Origin: Mariniflexile sp044335535
GTDB taxonomy: Bacteria; Bacteroidota; Bacteroidia; Flavobacteriales; Flavobacteriaceae
Direction of reading: 5' to 3'
DNA length: 64,000 nucleotides
NCBI RefSeq assembly: GCF_044335535.1
Contig: NZ_JBIQVZ010000001.1
Span: forward strand, 744,001-808,000
Shown here in pieces: positions 26,589 through 35,120 of this stretch. Every line of letters starts with the position of its first letter. Position 1 is the first letter of the stretch. Position numbers and translations under genes: made by a program. Below the pieces are notes generated by a model. That model was not told where the DNA came from. It ran no database searches and saw only the letters and a list, made by a program, of their open reading frames with translations.

Positions 26589-28103
26589 ATGCCAATCACT
26601 ATAGTAAATTCCATTGCTTCTTGGTTCTTAAAAAAGCGGTTCCATCAAATTGAATTGTTCTTAAAATACCCCAACGAAGTTCAAAACGAATTACTGTTAC
26701 AGCTTTTAGACATCGCTAAAGACACAGAAATTGGTAAAGAATACGATTTTGCTTCTATAAAAAACTATAGAATGTTTGCCGAGCGCATCCCTATAAAAAA
26801 TTATGATGGTTGGCAAGATGTAATAGAGCGTGCTATGAAAGGGGAAACCAACCTGTTTTGGCCAACACCCATAAAATGGTTTGCAAAATCTAGTGGTACC
26901 ACACGTGCCAAAAGTAAATTTATTCCCGTAAGCGAAGATTCTCTTGAAGATTGCCATTATGCCGCCAGCAAAGATTTATTGTGCATGTACCTTAACAACA
27001 ACGAAGAATCGCAATTATTTATAGGCAAAAGTTTACGCTTAGGCGGAAGCAAGCAGTTATATAAAGAAAACGGCACCGTGTTTGGCGATTTATCGGCTAT
27101 TTTAATTGACAATATGCCCTTTTGGGCAGAATTTAGTAGCACACCCAGCAATAAAGTATCTTTAATGTGCGATTGGGAACACAAAATGCAAGCCATTGTA
27201 AATGAAACCATGAACGAAAACGTAACGAGTCTTGCGGGTGTACCATCATGGATGCTTGTACTACTTAATAACGTTTTAGAAACCACAGGAAAACAAAACC
27301 TGCATGATGTTTGGCCAAATTTGGAAGTCTACTTTCATGGTGGAGTAAGCTTTACACCATACAAAGACCAGTACAAAAAAATATTGCCTAAAAAAGATTT
27401 TAAATATTATGAGATCTATAATGCTTCCGAAGGCTTTTTTGCAATTCAAGATCAAAACAATTCTAACGAATTATTATTAATGTTAGATTATGGCATTTTC
27501 TACGAATTCATCCCTATGGATATTTATGCCACCGACGCTGAAAAAGCCATTCCTTTAAGCGAGGTAAAATTGAATCAAAATTATGCCGTTATTATTACCA
27601 CCAATGCTGGTTTATGGCGCTACAAAATTGGAGATACTGTTAAGTTCACTTCGTTAAGTCCCTACAGAATTAAGGTTTCTGGTAGAACTAAGCATTTTAT
27701 AAATGTTTTTGGCGAAGAACTTATTATAGAAAATGCCGAAGAAGCCCTAAAAAAAGTATGTAAAAAAACAAAATCCGAAATTGTAGAATACACCGCTGCT
27801 CCTATTTTTATGGAAGGCAAAGAAAAAGGCGCTCATGAATGGCTGATTGAATTTAAAACACCTCCTAAAGATATTCATTACTTTAATGAATTGTTGGACA
27901 ATGCCCTAAAAGCCCTAAACTCCGATTACGAAGCCAAACGTTACAACAACATCACACTTAATAAACCTAAAATTAATATAGCACGTAAAAATTTGTTTTA
28001 CGATTGGTTAAAACAGAACAATAAATTAGGCGGGCAACATAAAGTCCCTAGACTTTCTAATACACGCTTGTATTTAGACGACTTAATAAAATTAAACTCT
28101 TAA
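26589..28103 (+). CDS. GH3 auxin-responsive-promoter family adenylating enzyme
   Basis: A 504-residue protein of the GH3 family. It has the nucleotide-binding motif FAKSSGTTRAKSKFIPVS (about 99-116), the AGVPSWMLVLL segment, the YNASEGFFAIQD motif that contacts adenylate, and WRYKIGDTVKF before the mobile C-terminal domain. Plant members join amino acids to jasmonate, auxin or salicylate through acyl-adenylates; bacterial members, common in Bacteroidetes, have no settled substrate. It is a single gene with about 350 bp of non-coding sequence after it. Confidence 0.93.
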   Translation: MPITIVNSIASWFLKKRFHQIELFLKYPNEVQNELLLQLLDIAKDTEIGKEYDFASIKNYRMFAERIPIKNYDGWQDVIERAMKGETNLFWPTPIKWFAKSSGTTRAKSKFIPVSEDSLEDCHYAASKDLLCMYLNNNEESQLFIGKSLRLGGSKQLYKENGTVFGDLSAILIDNMPFWAEFSSTPSNKVSLMCDWEHKMQAIVNETMNENVTSLAGVPSWMLVLLNNVLETTGKQNLHDVWPNLEVYFHGGVSFTPYKDQYKKILPKKDFKYYEIYNASEGFFAIQDQNNSNELLLMLDYGIFYEFIPMDIYATDAEKAIPLSEVKLNQNYAVIITTNAGLWRYKIGDTVKFTSLSPYRIKVSGRTKHFINVFGEELIIENAEEALKKVCKKTKSEIVEYTAAPIFMEGKEKGAHEWLIEFKTPPKDIHYFNELLDNALKALNSDYEAKRYNNITLNKPKINIARKNLFYDWLKQNNKLGGQHKVPRLSNTRLYLDDLIKLNS

Positions 28104-28404
28104 TAGGTCATTTTGCATGCTTTTCTGTAGTCATTCCAAAGCTTAAATGGTATTAGTTGATTGTACAAGCAATTATACTAATGATAACCTACAGACCAAA
28201 AGACATGTTGGGTTTACTGTCTTAAATTAACAATATCGATTAAATGCATGTCAAAAAGTACTTTAAACGAGTATTTCGTCTTATCATCTAAAAGCTACAA
28301 AGAAAGCATTGTGAGAAATTAAAATAAATATACTTTTAACAAAGTTTTTAAAAACCATATGAAAATCCCCATAATGTCCTTTATTAATTAACATCCATAA
28401 AAAA
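28104..28404. other. Non-coding stretch after the GH3-like gene
   Basis: About 300 bp without a usable reading frame, repeat or strong structure. It lies between two convergent genes and ends in a strong bidirectional terminator. Confidence 0.4.
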
Positions 28405-28438
28405 ATAAAAAACCACGCTAATTAGCGTGGTTTTTTTT
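28405..28438. terminator. Bidirectional terminator between the GH3-like gene and clpX
   Basis: AACCACGCTA and TAGCGTGGTT form a perfect stem within 28411-28432, flanked by an A-run on one side and eight T on the other, so it can terminate transcription from both directions. Confidence 0.92.
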
Positions 28439-28457
28439 ATAATTATGCGTTGTCTTT

Positions 28458-29690
28458 TTATGAAACGGCCTTTAGTTTCTTTAAAGTGGTTTTGACCAAT
28501 TTATCTTCAACATACGTTTTAGTTACATTCAACTTTTTATCGTTGCTACTAGGTAATTCAAACATAGCATCAGTTAGGATTTCTTCACAAAGCGAACGCA
28601 ATCCTCTAGCTCCTAATTTATATTCAATAGCTTTATCTACTATATAATCTAAAGCACCATCGGTAATGGTAAAATCAACATCATCCATTGAGAACAATTT
28701 TTGATACTGTTTTATAATGGCATTTTTTGGTTCGGTAAGTATAGCCCTAAGAGTTTCGGCATCTAAAGGATCCATATAAGTCAGCACTGGTAATCTGCCA
28801 ATAATTTCAGGAATTAAACCAAAATCTTTTAAATCTTTTGGGATGATATACTGAAGTAAATTATTTTGATCGACTACATTATCTGAAATAGATGCACTGT
28901 AACCTACGGCTTGCATATTTAATCGCTTTGAAATATGACGCTCAATACCATCAAAAGCACCACCAGCAATGAATAAAATATTTTCGGTATTCACTTCAAT
29001 GAATTTTTGATCCGGGTGCTTACGTCCTCCTTTTGGTGGTACATTTACAACGGTACCTTCTAAAAGTTTTAAAAGTGCTTGTTGCACACCTTCGCCAGAC
29101 ACATCTCTGGTAATGGATGGATTATCACTTTTACGAGCAATCTTATCAATTTCATCAATAAAAACAATGCCTTTTTCTGCCTTTTCCAGATTATAATCGG
29201 CTGCTTGCAATAAACGCGTTAAAATGCTTTCTACGTCTTCACCTACATAACCAGCTTCGGTTAAAACGGTTGCATCAACAATTGCCAAAGGCACATTAAG
29301 CATTCTTGCTATTGTTTTTGCTACTAAGGTTTTACCTGTACCTGTTTGTCCAACCATAATGATATTACTTTTCTGAATATCAATATCATCTTTTGTTACC
29401 GGTTGCAATAAACGTTTATAATGATTGTATACAGCTACCGACATGACTTTTTTGGTCATGCTTTGCCCTATAATATATTCGTCTAAAAATGCTTTAATTT
29501 GTTGTGGTTTGCGTAGTTTTAATTCTGTCGATAAATCACCACTGTCACTTTGCTTAGATTCTTCTAGCACAATACCGTGCGCTTGCTCAATACATCTGTC
29601 GCATATATGAGCATCTAAGCCTGCTATTAATAAATTTGTTTCGGGTTTTTTACGACCACAAAACGAACATTCCAATTCTTCTTTTGCCAT
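28458..29690 (-). CDS. clpX: ATP-dependent Clp protease ATP-binding subunit ClpX
   Basis: A 410-residue AAA+ unfoldase. The N-terminal zinc-binding domain carries Cys8, Cys11, Cys30 and Cys33. The ATPase domain has Walker A GQTGTGKT, Walker B IVFIDEIDKI and the pore/RKH-region motifs (RDVSGEGVQQALLK, RHISKRLN). It unfolds tagged substrates and feeds them to ClpP. clpP lies 73 bp upstream on the same strand, with tig before it; tig-clpP-clpX is the common bacterial order. Confidence 0.98.
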   Translation of the reverse strand: MAKEELECSFCGRKKPETNLLIAGLDAHICDRCIEQAHGIVLEESKQSDSGDLSTELKLRKPQQIKAFLDEYIIGQSMTKKVMSVAVYNHYKRLLQPVTKDDIDIQKSNIIMVGQTGTGKTLVAKTIARMLNVPLAIVDATVLTEAGYVGEDVESILTRLLQAADYNLEKAEKGIVFIDEIDKIARKSDNPSITRDVSGEGVQQALLKLLEGTVVNVPPKGGRKHPDQKFIEVNTENILFIAGGAFDGIERHISKRLNMQAVGYSASISDNVVDQNNLLQYIIPKDLKDFGLIPEIIGRLPVLTYMDPLDAETLRAILTEPKNAIIKQYQKLFSMDDVDFTITDGALDYIVDKAIEYKLGARGLRSLCEEILTDAMFELPSSNDKKLNVTKTYVEDKLVKTTLKKLKAVS

Positions 29691-29763
29691 TAATCCTTAT
29701 GTTTTCAGGAAAAAATCATTATAAATCCCTCTATAACAATTCTTTAAAATTACAAATTTTTAT

Positions 29764-30438
29764 TTAATTACGAGCTAAAATTTCATCAATCATACCATAT
29801 TCCTTAGCCTTATCGGATTTCATCCAATAATCTCTATCACTGTCAGCATACACTTTGTCGTAATCTTGTCCAGTATGCTTACTAATAATTTTATAAAGTT
29901 CTTCTTTTAAAATAAGTATTTCTCTTGCCGTAATTTCAATATCACTTGCTTGACCTTGAGCACCGCCTAACGGCTGATGAATCATAACACGGGAATGCGT
30001 TAAACCACTACGTTTTCCTTTAGTACCAGCACATAATAATACAGCGCCCATAGAGGCTGCCATACCTGTACAAATAGTAGCTACATCTGGTTTTATAAAC
30101 TGCATAGTATCGTAAATACCTAAACCTGCATACACACCTCCACCTGGTGAATTAATATAGATTTGAATATCTTTTGATGAATCGGTACTTTCTAAAAATA
30201 ATAGTTGCGCCTGAATAATATTTGCTACTTGGTCATTAATGGCTGTTCCCATAAAAATGATACGATCCATCATTAAACGAGAAAACACATCGAAAATGGC
30301 GATGTTCATTTGACGCTCTTCAATAATATTGGGTGTTAAGCTTGTTGGATACATACTACTGATAATTTTGTTGTAATATGTACTGCTTATGCCTTGATCT
30401 TTTATCGCGAATTTTTCAAATTCTTTTGCGTAATCCAT
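29764..30438 (-). CDS. clpP: ATP-dependent Clp protease proteolytic subunit ClpP
   Basis: A 224-residue serine protease. The catalytic Ser129 lies in TGMAASMGAVLL and His154 in RVMIHQPLGG; the third residue is expected in the DSDRDYWM segment near residue 205. INSPGGGVYAG forms the oxyanion strand. It forms the tetradecameric chamber that degrades proteins delivered by ClpX. It is encoded between tig and clpX. Confidence 0.98.
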   Translation of the reverse strand: MDYAKEFEKFAIKDQGISSTYYNKIISSMYPTSLTPNIIEERQMNIAIFDVFSRLMMDRIIFMGTAINDQVANIIQAQLLFLESTDSSKDIQIYINSPGGGVYAGLGIYDTMQFIKPDVATICTGMAASMGAVLLCAGTKGKRSGLTHSRVMIHQPLGGAQGQASDIEITAREILILKEELYKIISKHTGQDYDKVYADSDRDYWMKSDKAKEYGMIDEILARN

Positions 30439-30551
30439 AGTTGTTTCTTGTTGTTATTTTAGGTTAAATCCTTAATTATCAATTGAGTGATCTATAAATA
30501 AAAATTAAAAACTAATTTTCAATCTTTATAATGCTAAACGTACTCAACAAA

Positions 30552-30585
30552 TTAGGCGCTATAACTTGTTAATTATAGCGCCTAA
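30552..30585 (-). terminator. Long hairpin after tig, weak terminator candidate
   Basis: TTAGGCGCTATAA pairs perfectly with TTATAGCGCCTAA (13 bp) around an 8-base loop. Only a short T-rich tail follows on the minus strand. It lies between tig and clpP, so it may partly uncouple tig from clpPX or stabilise the tig mRNA end. Confidence 0.55.
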
Positions 30586-30616
30586 ATATAATGAATTATT
30601 CTTTAAAGGCACCTTA

Positions 30617-31945
30617 TTATTTATGTCCGTAAACTTCTTTAACAAAGTTTTCGTAACTTAATTCTTTTACTTTAAGATTCACTTTTTCTTTGTAAAGAGC
30701 CAATAATTTTTGACTGATTAACTGCTCTGAAATACGACGCGCTTCGTCTTGGTTTGATAAAATACGTGCAGCAATATCATCCAATTCTTTATCGGAAGGG
30801 TTCATTTGTCCAAATTGTGCCATTTGTGCTTTTATCATTTCTCTTGAATGATTTTTAATATCATCCATAGTTACCTGAATGTTGTTATCTGTAATTAATT
30901 TTCCTTCAATCAATTGGTAGCGTAAGCTTTTTTCAGATTTTTCATATTCTTCTTTAGCTTGATCTCTATCTAATGGCTGCTCACCAGCAGTTTGCATCCA
31001 TTTTTGTAAAAAATCTGCAGGCAAATCGAATTTTGTATTTTCAACCAAATATTCGGTAACATCGTTTAAAAGTTTTTGGTCGGCCTGTTGTGCAAATTGT
31101 TTTTCGGCATCTTCTTTAATTTTATCTTTTAATTCAGTAACCGATGTTACAGCATCTTTACCAAATAGTTTATCAAACAACTCTTGGTCTAAATCGGCAA
31201 GTTCACGAGTATTAATTTCAGCAATTGTAAAACTTACTTCAATATCTAAACCATGTACATCGTCATGCCCTAATTTTAAAGCGTGCATTAATTCATGGTC
31301 ATCGTCATAAAGACCTTTGGTTTGTAATGTAATGACATCACCAACTTTAGCACCAATGAATTGTTTCTCGGTTGCTTTTCCTTTAAATTTATCTAATGTT
31401 AAAGTCACTTTATTTTCAATATCGCGCTCTTCATTTTTAAATGTGCCAGTAATTTCGCTATTTTTTTCTACTGCCGTTTGAGAAATTAATTTCCCGTATT
31501 GCTTTTGAATACGCTCTATTTGCTCGTTAATCATTTTATCATCGGCAATAATATGGTATTGCGTAATAGCATCTTTGGCTTTTAAATCAACTTCAAACTC
31601 TGGTGCTAAACCTAATTCAAATTCAAATGAAAGCGTATCGGCATCCCAATTTATAGTATCTTGTGGTTTAGGCAATGGTTGTCCTAAAACATCCAACTTT
31701 TCTTCAGTAAGATATTTGTTTAATGCATCTTGCAATAACTTATTTACTTCATCAACCAACACTGCTTTTCCGTATTGTTTTTTAACCATTCCCATTGGCA
31801 CGTGCCCTTTTCTAAAACCAGGAATGTTAGCTGTTTTACGGTAATCTGTTAAGATTTTTTCCACTTTAGCGCTATAATCTTCTTTAGCGATATCTACTTT
31901 TACTACAGCATTTAATGCATCAACGTTTTCTCTTGTAATATTCAT
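30617..31945 (-). CDS. tig: Trigger factor (ribosome-associated chaperone)
   Basis: A 442-residue protein. The N-terminal ribosome-binding domain includes PGFRKGHVPMGMVKKQYG, the loop that docks on the ribosome exit. A middle FKBP-like domain with weak conservation and a long helical C-terminal chaperone domain follow. It holds nascent chains as they leave the ribosome. It is first in the tig-clpP-clpX run, separated from the upstream small membrane protein gene by about 130 bp containing a strong hairpin. Confidence 0.95.
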   Translation of the reverse strand: MNITRENVDALNAVVKVDIAKEDYSAKVEKILTDYRKTANIPGFRKGHVPMGMVKKQYGKAVLVDEVNKLLQDALNKYLTEEKLDVLGQPLPKPQDTINWDADTLSFEFELGLAPEFEVDLKAKDAITQYHIIADDKMINEQIERIQKQYGKLISQTAVEKNSEITGTFKNEERDIENKVTLTLDKFKGKATEKQFIGAKVGDVITLQTKGLYDDDHELMHALKLGHDDVHGLDIEVSFTIAEINTRELADLDQELFDKLFGKDAVTSVTELKDKIKEDAEKQFAQQADQKLLNDVTEYLVENTKFDLPADFLQKWMQTAGEQPLDRDQAKEEYEKSEKSLRYQLIEGKLITDNNIQVTMDDIKNHSREMIKAQMAQFGQMNPSDKELDDIAARILSNQDEARRISEQLISQKLLALYKEKVNLKVKELSYENFVKEVYGHK

Positions 31946-32022
31946 TTTAAATGATATGAAGCCTTCTAATAGGCATTTAACAAATACTATTAATTTTTTT
32001 AACCAAATTTATTTAATCAAAA

Positions 32023-32057
32023 TCGGGTTGCAAAAATATAACATTTTTGCAACCCGA
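32023..32057. terminator. Perfect 15-bp hairpin between the small membrane protein gene and tig
   Basis: TCGGGTTGCAAAAAT pairs perfectly with ATTTTTGCAACCCGA around a 5-base loop. On the minus strand it is followed by TTTTGATT, a modest T-tract. It probably ends the upstream transcript just before the tig promoter. Confidence 0.65.
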
Positions 32058-32067
32058 CAAAGTTTTT

Positions 32068-32089
32068 AACCGCTTGATTTAAAGCGGTT
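32068..32089. repeat. Hairpin enclosing a stop codon
   Basis: AACCGCTT pairs with AAGCGGTT, with the TAA stop codon of the small membrane protein gene in the loop. A T-run follows on the plus strand, where no gene would use it. On the coding (minus) strand an A-run precedes the stem. Confidence 0.55.
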
Positions 32090-32438
32090 TTTTATCTTCT
32101 TTTAAAAGCGAATGTAGAAAGGATTGAAGCAAGGAAAGTAGGATACTAAATAGTATAGCGGTCCAGATACCACTTACCGAAAACCCATCTATTAATTTAT
32201 CGGCCAGCAAGATTATTAGGGCATTTATTATTAATAAAAACAGTCCTAAAGTAACAATGGTAATGGGCAAGGTTAAAATAACCAAAACAGGTTTTACCAA
32301 TAGGTTAAGAACAGACAAAACTATGGCTACAATAATAGCACTAACAAAGGCATCGCCCGATAATGTGACCCCTGGCAAAAAATAGGCCAAAATAAATACG
32401 GCTAGTGCCGATAACAGAAGTTTTAGGATTAGATTCAT
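32079..32438 (-). CDS. Small four-helix membrane protein, phage-holin-4-like family
   Basis: A 119-residue, almost wholly hydrophobic protein with four predicted helices, beginning MNLILKLLLSALAVFILAYF and containing LPGVTLSGDAF and LNLLVKPVL. These fit the family usually named phage holin family 4 (YvlD-like). The name is historical: members are chromosomal in many bacteria and their role is uncertain. No phage genes are nearby. It ends in a short charged tail and its stop codon sits in a hairpin loop. Confidence 0.82.
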   Translation of the reverse strand: MNLILKLLLSALAVFILAYFLPGVTLSGDAFVSAIIVAIVLSVLNLLVKPVLVILTLPITIVTLGLFLLIINALIILLADKLIDGFSVSGIWTAILFSILLSLLQSFLHSLLKEDKKPL

Positions 32439-32559
32439 AGGTATATGGTATTGTTTTTTAGTCCATATGGAATCGCCTTATTCTTATTGGTGTTTGCAAC
32501 AAACTTGTTGTTGATGGCGATTTCATAAGTTATTATTTTCAATAAAAATACAAAATAAA

Positions 32560-33324
32560 TTACTTAACAAACGCCATCACAGCATCAAAAAAGTCTTTTG
32601 GGTTTTCGGCATGCAACCAATGCCCTGCGTTAGAAATGGTAATGATTTTTGCTTTTGGAAAGTGATTTAAAATAATAGCTTCATCCTCAACACCTATATA
32701 TTCCGAACGATCGCCACGCAAAAACAGAGTGTCTTTTTCAAAAGTTGCTTGAGATGGCAACGGCTCACCCACTTCGGCTACTTCTTCTTTTAAAACTTCC
32801 AAATTCATTCGCAACCCCAATTTTCCTTTTTCAACCCAGTATAGGTTTTTTAGTAAAAATTGACGCGTTCCTAAATCGGACACATAGCCACTTAAAACCT
32901 TATCGGCTTCACCTCTGCTTTTTAAAACATCAAAATTTAAAGCACTCAAGCCATTTAAAATACCATCGTGATGCACAGGGTAAAAACGTGGTGAAATATC
33001 GGCTACTATTAATTTTGAAACCAATTCAGGATATTTTGCAGCGAACAACATGGCTGTTTTTCCTCCCATGGAATGCCCTAATAATATAATATTTTCAAGT
33101 TGATGCTCATCACAGTAATGCTTTAAATCTTCAACTAAAACTTCATAGTTAAATTGATTGTCCTGAAAGCTATGTCCATGATTGCGTTGATCGACCAAAT
33201 GCACCTGAAAATTTTGTTCACTAAATTGAATTCCGAGTGTTTTCCAATTATCACTCATTCCTAAAAACCCATGAAGGATAACAAATGGCTGGCCTTCGCC
33301 TACTATATTTGAATGTAAAAGCAT
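32560..33324 (-). CDS. Alpha/beta-fold hydrolase (YbfF-like esterase)
   Basis: A 254-residue hydrolase. HGFLGMSDNW forms the oxyanion region, the nucleophile Ser85 is in LLGHSMGGKT, an acidic residue lies in the RGDRSEYI segment, and His237 sits in ISNAGHWLHAENP. The layout matches YbfF-type esterases; the natural substrate is unknown. Its ATG is preceded by a 78-bp array of 7-bp units that fills the whole gap to the pdxJ stop codon, so its ribosome-binding region lies within the array. Confidence 0.9.
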   Translation of the reverse strand: MLLHSNIVGEGQPFVILHGFLGMSDNWKTLGIQFSEQNFQVHLVDQRNHGHSFQDNQFNYEVLVEDLKHYCDEHQLENIILLGHSMGGKTAMLFAAKYPELVSKLIVADISPRFYPVHHDGILNGLSALNFDVLKSRGEADKVLSGYVSDLGTRQFLLKNLYWVEKGKLGLRMNLEVLKEEVAEVGEPLPSQATFEKDTLFLRGDRSEYIGVEDEAIILNHFPKAKIITISNAGHWLHAENPKDFFDAVMAFVK

Positions 33325-33405
33325 TTTTTGATTTACGATTTACGATTTTTGATTTACGACTTCCGTTTCACGATTTACGACTCCCGTTTCACGACCCACG
33401 ATTCA
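33325..33405 (-). repeat. Degenerate heptanucleotide array filling the pdxJ-hydrolase gap
   Basis: Read on the minus strand from the pdxJ TGA stop, the 81 bases to the hydrolase ATG divide into eleven 7-bp units of consensus TRAATCG plus four bases. Units such as TGAAACG and TAAATCG recur, and a 21-bp triple unit occurs twice in tandem (33352-33372 and 33373-33393, one mismatch). The phase begins at the stop codon, as at rpsU. Confidence 0.85.
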
Positions 33406-34116
33406 CTTAAGCTTCTGAAGATACATTTGAATAACATTTTCAATACCCAAATATAAACTTTCGGCAATTAAGGCATGCCCTATGGATACCTCTAATAAAT
33501 TAGGCATGTTTTCTTTAAAAAACTTGATGTTGTCTAACGATAAATCATGACCTGCATTAACACCTAAACCTAAATTATGAGCCAATTCAGCACTTTCGAC
33601 ATACGGTTTTATAGCCTCTTTATTTCCTAAACCGTATTGGTGCGCAAAGGCTTCAGTGTACAACTCTATTCTATCGGTTCCTGTAGCTTTAGCACCTTCA
33701 ATCTGTTTTAAAATGGGGTCGACAAAAATAGAGGTTCTAATACCATTTTGTTGGAATTCCTTAATGACATCAACTAAAAAACCCTTATGCTTTATGGTGT
33801 CCCAACCAGCATTACTGGTAATGGCGTCTTCGGCATCTGGCACTAACGTAACTTGAGTTGGCTTTACTTCTAAAACTAATTTTAAAAACGACTCTACAGG
33901 GTTGCCTTCAATATTATATTCGGTATACACTATCGGTTTTAAATCACGTGCATCTTGATAGCGAATGTGGCGTTCGTCAGGTCTGGGATGTATAGTTACA
34001 CCTTCAGCACCAAAACGCTGTACATCTTTTGCAAACTGAACCACATTAGGTACATCGCCTCCTCTAGAATTCCTTAAAGTTGCTATCTTGTTAATATTTA
34101 CACTTAACTTTGTCAT
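33403..34116 (-). CDS. pdxJ: Pyridoxine 5'-phosphate synthase
   Basis: A 237-residue TIM-barrel enzyme beginning TKLSVNINKIATLRNSRGG, with EGVTIHPRPDERHI, the FVDPILKQI segment and VNAGHDLSLDN, all typical of PdxJ. It condenses 1-deoxyxylulose 5-phosphate with aminoacetone phosphate to give pyridoxine 5'-phosphate, the last ring-forming step of vitamin B6 synthesis. It is divergent from the CBS-domain gene, and the hydrolase gene follows after the 7-bp array. Confidence 0.97.
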   Translation of the reverse strand: MTKLSVNINKIATLRNSRGGDVPNVVQFAKDVQRFGAEGVTIHPRPDERHIRYQDARDLKPIVYTEYNIEGNPVESFLKLVLEVKPTQVTLVPDAEDAITSNAGWDTIKHKGFLVDVIKEFQQNGIRTSIFVDPILKQIEGAKATGTDRIELYTEAFAHQYGLGNKEAIKPYVESAELAHNLGLGVNAGHDLSLDNIKFFKENMPNLLEVSIGHALIAESLYLGIENVIQMYLQKLK

Positions 34117-34206
34117 GTATCACTATTTTTAAAGACAAAAATACAAAGTAGAACAGGCTTATATACTTTTTTTTTGATTAATTTGCATTCCTATTATTTA
34201 GGATAA

Positions 34207-34299
34207 TGAAATGAGCGTTAAATATAAATTTGAGAATAACCCAAACAAACAATTAGCAAATTGCATCTGACAAAATTTAAGAATAAAAACGAACAGATG
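34207..34299 (+). promoter_or_regulatory. Leader of the CBS gene with start-codon-pairing element (copy 1)
   Basis: The 18 bases at 34257 (GCAAATTGCATCTGACAA) recur with one change at 40257. In both copies CATCTG is followed after exactly 24 bases by CAGATG. Here CAGATG (34294-34299) contains the ATG of the CBS gene, so pairing would hide the start codon. A shared TGAAATGAGC lies about 40 bp further upstream. Confidence 0.45.
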
Positions 34300-34956
34300 A
34301 AACTATCAGAATTTATTATAAACGATATAAAACCGTTAAATAGCAATAGCAAAATAAGCGATTTGCAGCACCTATTTAATCAGTTAACTTATTCGCATAT
34401 TCCTATTCAAGATGATAATAAAATCTATTTAGGAAGCTTTTCTGAAAACGACGCACACTGTTTTGAAAGCGACAAAACGGTTAACGACTACAAATATGCT
34501 ATTGAAAATTTTTTTGTGCGCGACTCGACACTTTGGCTCGATGTATTAGAAGCTTTTGCTGTAAATTCTACTAATATTATGCCTGTTTTGAATCACCAAA
34601 ACATGTATTTGGGCTATTATGAATTAAAAGAGGTTATTAGTTTATTTAAAGAGTCTCCATTTTTCTCTGAACCTGGCGGCATTTTAGTGATTGAAAAAGG
34701 CATAAACGATTATTCCTTTAGCGAAATTAGCCAAATAGTAGAATCTAACAACGGTAAATTACTAGGAGCTTTTATGTCCAAAATGAAACCCGATTTGGTT
34801 CAAGTCACCCTAAAAATAAGCAACACAGGGCTTAATGAAATTATTCAAACCTTTCGTCGCTACAGTTATAATATTATATCTGGGCATGAAGAAGACAGTT
34901 ATCTGGAAAGTTTAAAAGAACGATCGAACTATTTGAATAAATATTTAAATATATAA
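34297..34956 (+). CDS. CBS-domain protein
   Basis: A 219-residue protein from the ATG at 34297; an upstream TTG in frame is part of the repeated leader. The first half shows two CBS-like motifs (FIINDIKPLNSNSKI, SHIPIQDDNKIYLG, then VNSTNIMPVLNHQNMYLGYY), which usually form a Bateman module binding adenine nucleotides. The last 80 residues look like a small ACT-like regulatory domain. No output domain is seen. nadK follows on the same strand after about 165 bp, and in many Flavobacteriaceae such a gene precedes nadK. Confidence 0.85.
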   Translation: MKLSEFIINDIKPLNSNSKISDLQHLFNQLTYSHIPIQDDNKIYLGSFSENDAHCFESDKTVNDYKYAIENFFVRDSTLWLDVLEAFAVNSTNIMPVLNHQNMYLGYYELKEVISLFKESPFFSEPGGILVIEKGINDYSFSEISQIVESNNGKLLGAFMSKMKPDLVQVTLKISNTGLNEIIQTFRRYSYNIISGHEEDSYLESLKERSNYLNKYLNI

Positions 34957-35120
34957 TACAAGAACCACCTATTACCAAAGTTGGTTTCATAACAAAATGA
35001 TTATATGGATACAGCAAGCCTGTGCTGAACATTAGCGAGATACAAAGTATATTTTGCAGCGAAGGTAGCAAGTGAAGCTTATCGAAGCATGACCTATAAA
35101 AACAATAAAAAAATTAACAT

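Noticed and set aside
32079..32438. Phage holin as a sign of prophage
   Set aside because: The family is chromosomal in many bacteria and no other phage gene is in the window.
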